From an uncultured Ruminiclostridium sp. (GTDB lineage: Bacteria > Bacillota > Clostridia > Oscillospirales > Ruminococcaceae), in the NCBI GenBank assembly GCA_910588335.1, contig CAJUQV010000028.1, positions 1 through 31,939 of the forward strand: 31,939 nucleotides of DNA, given 5' to 3'. Below the pieces are notes generated by a model that was not told where the DNA came from, made no database searches, and saw only the letters and a list, made by a program, of their open reading frames with translations. Positions 7,366-14,049 of the stretch are shown here, in pieces. Made by a program: the position numbers and the translations under genes. Each line of letters opens with the position of its first letter. Positions within the stretch are counted from its first letter, which is position 1.

Positions 7366-7713
7366 CTGCTTCCCATCTACTCGGTGGACGGCTCGGTATA
7401 TTTTGTAATAATGGGCGTAATATGGTACCTTGTCCAAAACAAATACGTATGCTCCGGAGTGCTTGTTCTTTTCGGAATATTGGGATTTTTGGGCGCTAAC
7501 AACGACCTTTTCGACTTTATAGGAAATATAACGGGAAGCTATTTCTTTCACCGCGTTTTTTTCGACGAGTTCCAGTCGCTTATGATATTTGCCGCCTTAT
7601 TTATAGCGCTTTATAACGGCGAAAGAGGAAAACCTATGAAGCGCTTCTTTTACATTTACTATCCTCTTCATGTTTTCATTATATCGGCCGTTAATTGTTT
7701 ATTTGCGGCATAA
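7366..7713 (+). pseudogene. TraX-like membrane protein, C-terminal fragment
   Basis: The frame is open from 7360 after a stop at 7357 and ends at 7713. It encodes about three hydrophobic segments and a tail with LYNGERGKPMKRFFYIYYPLHVFII, typical of the TraX family C-terminus (full-length members are about 220-250 residues). Here only about 115 residues remain, there is no Shine-Dalgarno sequence, and the 5' end coincides with the end of the tuf duplication. The duplication or insertion event probably cut the gene. Family assignment rests on recognising the C-terminal motif. Confidence 0.6.
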
Positions 7714-7959
7714 AAATTCGGCGATATGCGGTTTTGCAAATATCAAACTACAATAACTTTTGACGTTTGATATAAATTTTAGGAACAATTTCACTGAAAT
7801 TATACACTAATACAACACTTAGTTTTACATATGTACGTGAGATAACGCAAGATTCATAGGTCTATTGCTGTTCCGCTAATCAAGTACTTTCTAAATTTTC
7901 AATATAAGCATGTTTTCCGTTTGGAGCAGGTCAAAAGGCTTGGCTTTGTGGAGGTATAA

Positions 7960-8274
7960 TGTAATTTCACGGTATATCTTACTCTTACGTATACCGTCAT
8001 AAAAGAGGGAACCGTTGAATTTTTAGACAGGAAGTACGAAATCGACACCAATTGCAATTATCAAAGCAACAATTGCGCAATATCATACCTGTTGTTCTGC
8101 GTGATAAATACGACAGCGGAGTGACAAGTCCTTAATATCCTTGTTGGGGAAATTCTATCCTCCGGCTGCAAATACATAGAATTTTATATCGTAAATTATA
8201 ACGGAAACAAAACATTGCATGGCATCGGCGGATGTGAAACTATAGGAGAAATAAAAGAAGCGGTTGCAGCTTAA
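7960..8274 (+). pseudogene. Decayed protein-coding remnant
   Basis: One frame from 7960 to 8274 reads like protein but has an in-frame TGA at 8122-8124, with a further TAA at 7957 and coding-like sequence before it. Recognisable pieces are VIKEGTVEFLDRKYEIDTN before the stop and GEILSSGCKYIEFYIVNYN plus IGGCETIGEIKEAVAA after it. There is no start codon or ribosome-binding site. The family is not recognised. DNA from 7714 to 7920 shows nothing identifiable. Confidence 0.4.
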
Positions 8275-8312
8275 TGATTTTAAAAAAGATTTTCACACAA
8301 GCACCGAAAAAC

Positions 8313-8341
8313 AAAAAGAGGGCGAAATGCCCTCTTTTTTT
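8313..8341. terminator. Bidirectional intrinsic terminator
   Basis: AAAAAGAGGGC (8313-8323), loop GAAAT, GCCCTCTTTTT (8329-8339) and further T form a strong hairpin with T-runs on both strands. It can end plus-strand transcription from the decayed region and minus-strand transcription running out of gap (8513-9550). The 171 bp between it and gap hold nothing else recognisable. Confidence 0.85.
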
Positions 8342-8512
8342 GACAGCTTTGATTGCGAGCGAATCTCACCATCGTCATTTAAAAATTATATAATCCGCTT
8401 AAATAAGGATTTTCATGAGTTGTTCCCGCAACTGTCCTAATTTTATCGTAATTTGCCGTTTTCGTGTTTTTCGCGTCAAATAACATTAGTTATTTTCAAT
8501 GGCAATTTTTGC

Positions 8513-9550
8513 TTACTTAAGTTCGGCAAAGTACTTGATGGTTCTTACCATCTGAGAAGTATAGGAATTTTCGTTATCGTACCAAGAAACAACCTGTACT
8601 TCGTAAAGGTCGTCCGAAATCTTGGAAACCATGGTCTGGGTAGCGTCGAAGAGTGAGCCGTATCTCATACCGATAACGTCAGAAGAAACGATCTGATCTT
8701 CGTTGTAACCGAAGGACTCGGATGCGGCAGCCTTCATAGCGGCATTGATGCCATCCTTGGTAAGGTCGGCCTTCTTAACAACAGCGGTAAGAATAGTTGT
8801 GGAGCCGGTGGGAACGGGCACACGCTGAGCGGAACCGATAAGCTTTCCGTTGAGTTCGGGAATAACAAGACCTATTGCCTTGGCTGCACCGGTGCTGTTG
8901 GGAACAATGTTGGCGGCGCCTGCTCTTGCACGTCTGAGGTCGCCCTTTCTGTGAGGACCGTCAAGAATCATCTGGTCGCCGGTATAAGCGTGAATTGTGC
9001 TCATGATACCGCTCTGAATAGGCGCATAGTCGTTAAGAGCCTTAGCCATGGGAGCAAGACAGTTGGTAGTGCAGGAAGCGGCGGAAATAATAGTGTCGTC
9101 GGGGGTAAGAGTATTCTCGTTTACGCTGAATACAATGGTCTTAAGATCATTGCCTGCGGGAGCGGAAATAACAACCTTCTTGGCTCCTGCGTCAATATGA
9201 GCCTGAGATTTCTCTTTGGAGCAGTAGAAGCCTGTGCACTCCAATACTACGTCTACGCCGATTTCACCCCAAGGAAGCTCTGCTGCCTTGGCTTCAGCGT
9301 AAATCTTAAGGGTCTTCCCGTCTACCGTAATTGTGCCTGCCTCATCGTCGGCGGTAATTGTGTGAAGTCCTTCGCCGATTCTGCCGCAATATCCGCCCTG
9401 AGCTGTGTCATACTTTAAAAGGTGTGCTAACATAGAGGGCTTTGTAAGGTCGTTGATAGCAACTACCTCGTAGCCTTCCGCGCCGAACATCTGTCTGAAT
9501 GCGAGTCTTCCGATACGTCCGAAACCGTTGATTGCAACTTTAACTGCCAT
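8513..9550 (-). CDS. gap: Glyceraldehyde-3-phosphate dehydrogenase
   Basis: The enzyme catalyses phosphorylating oxidation of glyceraldehyde 3-phosphate to 1,3-bisphosphoglycerate in cytosolic glycolysis. The 345-residue product starts MAVKVAINGFGRIGRLAFRQ with the Rossmann motif GFGRIGR (9-15), has Asp34 in AINDL (the residue usually linked to NAD preference), and the catalytic SAASCTTNCLAPM with Cys160. PNSTGAAKAIG and WYDNENSY near the end are family hallmarks. CCTCCT at 9560-9565 (AGGAGG on the coding strand) lies 9 nt upstream of the ATG. It is monocistronic: own promoter at 9641-9669, terminator at 8313-8341. It is slightly longer than typical 335-residue forms. Confidence 0.97.
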   Translation of the reverse strand: MAVKVAINGFGRIGRLAFRQMFGAEGYEVVAINDLTKPSMLAHLLKYDTAQGGYCGRIGEGLHTITADDEAGTITVDGKTLKIYAEAKAAELPWGEIGVDVVLECTGFYCSKEKSQAHIDAGAKKVVISAPAGNDLKTIVFSVNENTLTPDDTIISAASCTTNCLAPMAKALNDYAPIQSGIMSTIHAYTGDQMILDGPHRKGDLRRARAGAANIVPNSTGAAKAIGLVIPELNGKLIGSAQRVPVPTGSTTILTAVVKKADLTKDGINAAMKAAASESFGYNEDQIVSSDVIGMRYGSLFDATQTMVSKISDDLYEVQVVSWYDNENSYTSQMVRTIKYFAELK

Positions 9551-9640
9551 TGGATTAGTCCTCCTGAATTTTGTTTTGGTGCATCAGCCGTGTTTGAACG
9601 GTCAATGCTTTTTTATGATCGGTTTTATTTACCTTTTTAT

Positions 9641-9669
9641 ATTATACTAAATTTTGGAGCAAATATCAA
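9641..9669 (-). promoter_or_regulatory. Promoter of gap
   Basis: On the minus strand TTGATA (plus 9664-9669) and a perfect TATAAT (plus 9641-9646) are spaced by 17 bp. The start codon is about 90 nt downstream, leaving a leader of about 80 nt in which I see no riboswitch or strong hairpin. Confidence 0.85.
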
Positions 9670-9746
9670 GGGGTTTGATAAATGATTAACAAATTTTTAT
9701 ATGTTTTTTACATATTTTTTTTAAAAAGTTGATAATAATATAAAAA

Positions 9747-10301
9747 TCAGCCATTTATCCACTCCGTGAGAGGATATACAAGCTTTTTATCCGAGCTATC
9801 GAAAGAGTTCCCCAAAACATCCGCCATTCCGTCGGGGATACCTTCCACCGTCTTTTTCTTCAGCATTGCTTTAAGCGCATTCATCATTTTCCTCTCTATA
9901 AACGGCATTTTTTCATAACACAATCCGGACTGCATATAAAAATGAGGTATTTTGCCAAGTTCATCGGCGGTAAAATTTTGTTTCCACATTTTTTTAAGTG
10001 TGACGTCAGTATCTTTGCCCTCATTGGGAGTGGCTCCCGTAACGAAAACGGCAAAGCGGATATCTTCGATGTAAAACAGCTTTTTTGCTTTGCGAAGACC
10101 TTCTATCATTCCGCCCAACAGCCTGCTGCCAAAAATTATCGTGCCGAAATCGGAAAGAATTTTCTTACGGCATTTTTTTGCCTCTTTAAAGGAAATAATC
10201 TCTGCTCCCGTTTCTTCTGCCGCCCATTTGGCGTATTTTTCGGTAAAGCCCGTTTTGCTGAGATAGATTATTACGGTTTTGTTCATTTTTATGACCTTCA
10301 T
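9747..10301 (-). CDS. Flavodoxin-domain protein
   Basis: The ~180-residue product opens with MNKTVIIYLSKTGFTEKYAKW, the beta-strand plus phosphate-binding loop of flavodoxin-like FMN proteins (STGFTEKYA-type), followed by FGTIIFGSRLLGGMIEGL and VFVTGATPNEG as the second and third flavin-contact regions. It is probably a soluble FMN-dependent electron carrier or reductase; substrate unknown. The frame starts at 10301 (MKVIK) but the ATG at 10286 has AAGG at a better distance and a typical N-terminus, so 10286 is the likelier start. It follows the TetR gene by about 41 bp on the same strand and is probably co-transcribed, so the regulator may control it. Confidence 0.75.
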   Translation of the reverse strand: MKVIKMNKTVIIYLSKTGFTEKYAKWAAEETGAEIISFKEAKKCRKKILSDFGTIIFGSRLLGGMIEGLRKAKKLFYIEDIRFAVFVTGATPNEGKDTDVTLKKMWKQNFTADELGKIPHFYMQSGLCYEKMPFIERKMMNALKAMLKKKTVEGIPDGMADVLGNSFDSSDKKLVYPLTEWING

Positions 10302-10342
10302 TTCTTTTGTATTTGATAATATGGCTTGTCCGATTTATTATA

Positions 10343-10930
10343 TCAGTTTAAGCCGGGATCGGTCTGAGCACCCTCTTCGAGCGCCTGAGCCAAAAAAGCT
10401 CTGAAAGCGCAGTCCTGCTGTGAAAAAATTTCTTCCGCGGGTATTCCGGGAGAGGTTCTTGAAAATACCATACCTATTCCTATACTGTAAATGAGCATAT
10501 TCAAATGCAGCATTTTCGCCTTGTCAAGCGTTATATTAAGTTGTTTTGAAACGGTTTCGGCAATTTGGGGATTGGCCTCAAGATTATAAAGCTCCTCTAA
10601 AGACGAAACGTTCTCTCTTTGATAAGATATGAACATTCTATAAATGTTGGATTCTTCTTTTGCCAGTTGAAGGTAAGCCTGTCCCGTACTTTTGAATATA
10701 TCGCCGCTGTCAGTGCGCTCGGAAATGTATTTTTTTACATAGTCTCTCGCTTTTTCGTTTACTTCCCGTCTGAGACCTTCCATGTTTGCACAGTAAGTAT
10801 AAATTGGCTGTACGGAACAGGAAAGCTTTTCCGAAATGGTTTTTACCGTGATATAGTCCGGGCCGTGTTCCTTTGCAAGTTCATACGCTGCGTTTACTAC
10901 GTCTTCCTTGGTTATTTTTTGCTTCGGCAT
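10343..10930 (-). CDS. TetR-family transcriptional regulator
   Basis: The 195-residue product has the N-terminal TetR helix-turn-helix: KITKEDVVNAAYELAKEHG then VKTISEKLSCSVQPIYTYCANMEGL (about residues 6-52). A variable, mostly helical ligand and dimer domain follows. A clean AAGGAG (plus 10936-10941) precedes the ATG. It heads a two-gene unit with the flavodoxin-like gene downstream. Its promoter (10978-11006) is almost perfect, and two direct ATTTATATAA repeats lie between the -10 box and the gene, where autorepression could act. The ligand cannot be told from sequence. Confidence 0.88.
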   Translation of the reverse strand: MPKQKITKEDVVNAAYELAKEHGPDYITVKTISEKLSCSVQPIYTYCANMEGLRREVNEKARDYVKKYISERTDSGDIFKSTGQAYLQLAKEESNIYRMFISYQRENVSSLEELYNLEANPQIAETVSKQLNITLDKAKMLHLNMLIYSIGIGMVFSRTSPGIPAEEIFSQQDCAFRAFLAQALEEGAQTDPGLN

Positions 10931-10950
10931 TTTTACTCCTTAAATAAACA

Positions 10951-10973
10951 ATTTATATAACTTATTTATATAA
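10951..10973. promoter_or_regulatory. Candidate TetR operator repeats
   Basis: ATTTATATAA occurs at 10951-10960 and again at 10964-10973 with a 13-bp period, just downstream of the tetR -10 box. The position suits repression of the adjacent gene. The sequence is AT-rich, so chance is a real alternative. Confidence 0.35.
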
Positions 10974-10977
10974 TATA

Positions 10978-11006
10978 ATTATAACATTTTTTTGATGGTT
11001 TGTCAA
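10978..11006 (-). promoter_or_regulatory. Promoter of the tetR-flavodoxin unit
   Basis: On the minus strand a perfect TTGACA (plus 11001-11006) and a perfect TATAAT (plus 10978-10983) are 17 bp apart, with TGT before the -10 (extended form). A short element ends 11 bp upstream of the -35 box. Confidence 0.88.
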
Positions 11007-11016
11007 TAGTGATTTA

Positions 11017-11070
11017 TACTAATCCCTTTTTAAACTGTGGGTGTTACGCCGCATTAAAAAGGGATTGGTA
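11017..11070 (+). mobile_element. Single-hairpin TACYAATC short element
   Basis: A 54-bp element, TACTAATCCC...GGGATTGGTA, flanked by TTA on both sides (11014-11016, 11071-11073). The outer 17 nt pair fully with one G-U (11017-11033/11054-11070). It joins the left end of the first hairpin type with the right end of the second, as if the middle of a two-hairpin copy had been deleted. It lies directly upstream of the tetR promoter, and its right TTA is also the left TTA of the next copy. Confidence 0.8.
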
Positions 11071-11073
11071 TTA

Positions 11074-11145
11074 TACCAATCTTTAATCAAATTATAGACT
11101 TAGCACTTATTTACAAGTTGTATAATTTATTATAAAATATACATT
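11074..11145 (-). mobile_element. Degenerate TACYAATC short element, tandem to the previous copy
   Basis: Starts TACCAATCTTTAATCAA right after the TTA shared with 11017-11070 and continues with AGACTT and AGCACTTATTT. Compared with 19023-19125 it has lost one arm of the CAATC hairpin and the linker between AGACTT and AGCACT, and the right end has drifted beyond recognition, so the 3' limit is approximate. Confidence 0.5.
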
Positions 11146-11189
11146 AAGTCCCTTTAATTAAGAAAAATGCTTCTTAATTAAAGGGACTT
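11146..11189. terminator. 19-bp perfect hairpin downstream of the lipoprotein gene
   Basis: AAGTCCCTTTAATTAAGAA (11146-11164) and its exact complement (11171-11189) are separated by 6 nt. It lies 36 bp after the minus-strand stop of the lipoprotein gene, so termination is the natural reading, but a proper T-tract is missing on both sides. It may instead be another mobile hairpin. Confidence 0.5.
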
Positions 11190-11224
11190 GAAAATACAGA
11201 TTGTAAATATCTGAGAAAAATATA

Positions 11225-11698
11225 CTATAAATTTATTTCTTCAATCAGCTTTTTTTCTGCCTTTTCGGAATCCACATGACAAATAAGATAAGCCACATTT
11301 CCTTCGCTTCCCACAATTGTGGCATTGGCGGACTCCACTTGTTCGGGGTAAAAGGCAAAATCATTGATAAGAGAATCTTTCCTTGCGTTAAGCTGTTCCA
11401 AAGCTTTTTCGGTTTCCCCGTCTTTTACCTTTAAAATAATGACCTCCACCACGTCCACACTCAGCATTTGTTTTACCGCCGCGTGATCCTCGGTAACGGA
11501 CAGATCTATGCCCATTTCCTCAAAGGCACTTTTCTCTGTTACCTCCACGGTAGGTGGGAAATCGATGCTGTTCAGAACCGTATTTAAGAGTTCGGAAGCC
11601 GTTTTATCTGTTTTGTTCACATTTTCGTCGCCGAAGGAACAGGCGGCGGTGGTAAAAGTAAAGACGATAAAAATAAAAAGAACCGCAAATCTTCTCAT
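11225..11698 (-). CDS. DUF4358-type lipoprotein
   Basis: The 157-residue product begins MRRFAVLFIFIVFTFTTAAC, a signal peptide with a lipobox ending at Cys20, so it should be anchored outside the cytoplasmic membrane. The mature part matches the general pattern of DUF4358 proteins: an amphipathic start, VVEVIILKVKDGETEKALEQ, and a C-terminal strand pair with AYLICHVDSEKAEK. No function is established for that family to my knowledge. The frame extends to 11758, but the ATG at 11698 overlaps the GH26 stop by 4 nt (ATGA) and uses GAAGGAGAG inside the upstream gene, so translation is probably coupled. Confidence 0.75.
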   Translation of the reverse strand: MRRFAVLFIFIVFTFTTAACSFGDENVNKTDKTASELLNTVLNSIDFPPTVEVTEKSAFEEMGIDLSVTEDHAAVKQMLSVDVVEVIILKVKDGETEKALEQLNARKDSLINDFAFYPEQVESANATIVGSEGNVAYLICHVDSEKAEKKLIEEINL

Positions 11699-12828
11699 AA
11701 TCCAAATCTCTCCTTCATAGTATTTGTGACAAATTCGGCGTTTTTTCTGCTGTACCATGGCAGTTTATCCAAGGTGAGACAATAATCATTATTGAAATAC
11801 TCTTTTATTTCCTCTTCGGAAAACTTTTCGGGATTATGCAAAGGCAAGCCGTTTTCATCAAAAACTGGGTGCCAATTCCCGTCAGTTTTGTACACAAAGC
11901 CGCCCCACCAGGGAAGCCACCAGAGCCATTTTGCTCCGTCCCTTTTCAGATTTTTAGGATCAGGCATATAGCCGCACTCGGACAATGCCGCCATTTTACC
12001 GTAGGTATAGGAGGTAACGTCCAGAAAACGCGACCTTTGGGAGGAATGATCCGAAGGAATTTCGGAATATATATCCTCGCCGCAAATATCAAAGGTGTTG
12101 GGATGTACGGCCATATCGCGGCTTTGTCCGTTCCAGACCCAGATGAGGTTGGTCAGCTTATGATAGTTTTCCAGCCGGTCAAATATAATATACCAAAGCT
12201 TTTTATAGGCTTCTATGGATTTTCCGCCGTCGTTTTTTCGATTGCCCCACCAGAACCAGTTTCCGTCCGCCTCGTGAAGAGGCCGCCAAAGTACGGGAAT
12301 ATCCTCTGCTTCAAGCTTTTTCAGTTCTTCGGCGGCAACATCTATCTGTTCCAAAGCGAATTCATGTTCCAATGTGCCTTCTTCCACCGCATTTATTATA
12401 TCGAAGCTTGTTTTTCGCTGATAGCCCGTAGTTTTATAGTAAAAAGACCATACCGAATCGGAGGGATTCTTTATATCGTCGGGGGCATACCAATGCCAGC
12501 ACATTGTTATTATACAGCCGCTGTTTTTTGCCCAGTATATTGCTCGATCGGTCTGACTGTTCGGCATATTTTTGCACATATCCAGCAGATCATAGCCTCG
12601 AACTGCGGGGATACGGCCTGTAAGGCGATAATAGACAGCGTCCTCAAGCTCGTCGGGCTGTAAATACTGCTGTCCGCTAAGAATATTTTTTCCATATATT
12701 GATTTAAGATAATCAAACAGCTTTTTTGTGCTTTCTCCGGCGTTTTTTGAAACAAGCCGTGTGGGATTGGCGGGAAATTGGTCAAGTTCATTTAAAATGG
12801 TGCTTATATTTGTTTCGTATTTGTTCAT
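11695..12828 (-). CDS. Glycoside hydrolase family 26 (beta-mannanase-like), apparently cytoplasmic
   Basis: GH26 enzymes mostly cleave beta-1,4-mannans with retention. The 377-residue protein has the key motifs: CWHWYAPDD near residue 110, WRPLHEADGNWFWWG with the acid/base Glu186, LIWVWNG near 228, the nucleophile Glu284 in ALSECG, and WLWWLPWWGG near 301. No signal peptide, linker or carbohydrate-binding module is present, so it seems to be an intracellular single-domain enzyme acting on imported oligosaccharides. AGGAGA (plus 12833-12838) precedes the ATG. The last codons overlap the lipoprotein gene. Family assignment is firm; mannan specificity is inferred from the family. Confidence 0.88.
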   Translation of the reverse strand: MNKYETNISTILNELDQFPANPTRLVSKNAGESTKKLFDYLKSIYGKNILSGQQYLQPDELEDAVYYRLTGRIPAVRGYDLLDMCKNMPNSQTDRAIYWAKNSGCIITMCWHWYAPDDIKNPSDSVWSFYYKTTGYQRKTSFDIINAVEEGTLEHEFALEQIDVAAEELKKLEAEDIPVLWRPLHEADGNWFWWGNRKNDGGKSIEAYKKLWYIIFDRLENYHKLTNLIWVWNGQSRDMAVHPNTFDICGEDIYSEIPSDHSSQRSRFLDVTSYTYGKMAALSECGYMPDPKNLKRDGAKWLWWLPWWGGFVYKTDGNWHPVFDENGLPLHNPEKFSEEEIKEYFNNDYCLTLDKLPWYSRKNAEFVTNTMKERFGL

Positions 12829-12845
12829 TTTTTCTCCTAAAATAA

Positions 12846-12879
12846 ATAAGCTTCAAATTTATAACAAATTGAAGCTTAT
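12846..12879 (-). terminator. Hairpin just upstream of the GH26 ribosome-binding site
   Basis: ATAAGCTTCAA/TTGAAGCTTAT (12846-12856/12869-12879) with a 12-nt loop; on the minus strand it is followed by TTATTTT and then directly by the GH26 Shine-Dalgarno sequence. It can be the terminator of the decayed gene at 12980-13595 or an attenuator in the GH26 leader. I see no other promoter candidate of good quality between the hairpin and the gene. Confidence 0.5.
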
Positions 12880-12979
12880 CTTTACATAATGACTAATTGT
12901 TTAAAGAATTTTTAAGCTCATAGAACTCAACAATTTTTATCTGTCTGAATATGAAAAATTTAAAGCCTTTGCCACTAAA

Positions 12980-13595
12980 TCATTCATAGCAGGCAAAGTT
13001 ATACTTTACACCCAGTCCATTGTACGAAAGCCCTACTGAAGAAAATATAGGAGTCTTATGATGTACATATTCTACATTTATAGATGTTACGTTGTTCGGC
13101 GAATCTAAATACATATTCGAATGAGCAGGTAACAAAGAAAATTGGGCTCTAACTTTATGCTGCAATGTGGAAACCGCATTCCCCATCACAGTTTCAGAGT
13201 ATGTTAATTTTGCGTAGTAACCTAAACCACCTTGATTAAGGAGTGTAGGATTATTCAATGTAGTAGTTGTAATCCAACCATTATTAGCCATTGAAAGCTT
13301 ATGATCCGCACTTGAAAAAGAATTTTGTTTAAATGTAAAAACGCTTGAAGCCCAATTAACTGATATTGCATCATCCCACTGAATAAAAGGCTTACCACCA
13401 GTCCAAACATAATCAACAAATATTTTAACTTCTTTTACGACTGTTTTTTTAATTTAGAATCGTTTACAACAACAGTTGCTTTAGATATAGTCAATTACAT
13501 ATCAGCCTCAGGAATTTCTCCAATTGACAGACTTTCGGAATCAATTATTTCTGATAAAAAAACTGTATTGAAAAAACTTTTTTAGAAACTTTCAT
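12980..13595 (-). pseudogene. Broken gene for an exported protein of unknown family
   Basis: From an ATG at 13595 (AGGAAG about 11 nt upstream) the frame reads MKVSKKVFSIQFF and then runs into a stop after a T7 run (plus 13555-13561 as A7); one extra T would restore SEIIDSESLSIGEIPEADM. An in-frame TAA follows, after which the frame is open to 12980: TVVVNDSKLKKTVVKEVKI, then IQWDDAISVNWASSVF and a C-terminus LGVKYNFACYE. Two lesions in one gene point to a pseudogene, although the downstream 103-codon ORF (ATG at 13291) is intact. Composition (Thr/Ser/Asn-rich, few charges) suggests a secreted protein. Its start overlaps the stop of the small ORF upstream (ATGA). Confidence 0.5.
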
Positions 13596-13768
13596 GTTCC
13601 ATTCTTCCTGTCAACGAAATTTTTTATACAACCTACTACTCCAAAAATTAAGCCTACAATCCAAAATATCCCTATTCTACATGATATTTCTCCTAATGAA
13701 ATTAATATACCCATTAGGATATAGGAATTGCCACTGGTTGATTTTTTAATAATCTCGTCTTTTTCTCC
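13592..13768 (-). CDS. Small two-helix membrane ORF, start codon unclear
   Basis: The frame is open from 13768 to a TGA at 13592-13594. It encodes GNSYILMGILISLGEI and IGIFWIVGLIFGVVGCI, two hydrophobic segments, ending FVDRKNGT. AAGGAG lies at its start, but no ATG, GTG or TTG follows at normal distance; an ATT at 13753-13751 or the internal ATG before GILIS are the options. Its stop overlaps the start of the exported-protein gene (ATGA), a sign of former co-translation. It may share that gene's decay. Family unknown. Confidence 0.35.
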   Translation of the reverse strand, partial: GEKDEIIKKSTSGNSYILMGILISLGEISCRIGIFWIVGLIFGVVGCIKNFVDRKNGT

Positions 13769-13787
13769 TTAATGAATAATCTACAAC

Positions 13788-13982
13788 TTATGCTCTGACA
13801 TCAAGCAGCGATCCTACGCCCGAAGAGGGCATCGGTACGCTCTCGATAGCGTCAATAAGCTGTGCGCTTGCCGCTTCCTGAGTGTCCATTATATTGGTAA
13901 ACATTTTCAGTGAGGCGGCAGACTGTACGTTTTGCAAGCCCATATTTACGGACATTGCGGCGATTGCGGATACATAATCCAT
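13788..13982 (-). CDS. YjfB-type putative motility protein
   Basis: The 64-residue product (MDYVSAIAAMSVNMGLQNVQ..., ending GVGSLLDVRA) matches the size and pattern of the YjfB family of putative motility proteins: a helical N-terminal half rich in Met, Ala and Gln, and a C-terminal G-x-LLD-type tail. These are small cytosolic proteins found in many flagellated Firmicutes, with no settled mechanism. AAGGAGG (plus 13991-13997) and a good promoter (14017-14045) precede it. It follows thrS on the same strand but has its own promoter. The assignment is by pattern recall, not alignment. Confidence 0.7.
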   Translation of the reverse strand: MDYVSAIAAMSVNMGLQNVQSAASLKMFTNIMDTQEAASAQLIDAIESVPMPSSGVGSLLDVRA

Positions 13983-14016
13983 ATGACTGCCCTCCTTTTC
14001 TGTTTTTTACAGATAC

Positions 14017-14045
14017 ATTTTATCACAGTGTGGAAAAAAAGTCAA
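14017..14045 (-). promoter_or_regulatory. Promoter of the YjfB-type gene
   Basis: On the minus strand TTGACT (plus 14040-14045) and TAAAAT (plus 14017-14022) are 17 bp apart, with TGA before the -10 box (extended form). The promoter begins 5 bp before the end of the thrS stop region. Confidence 0.75.
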
Positions 14046-14049
14046 TAAC

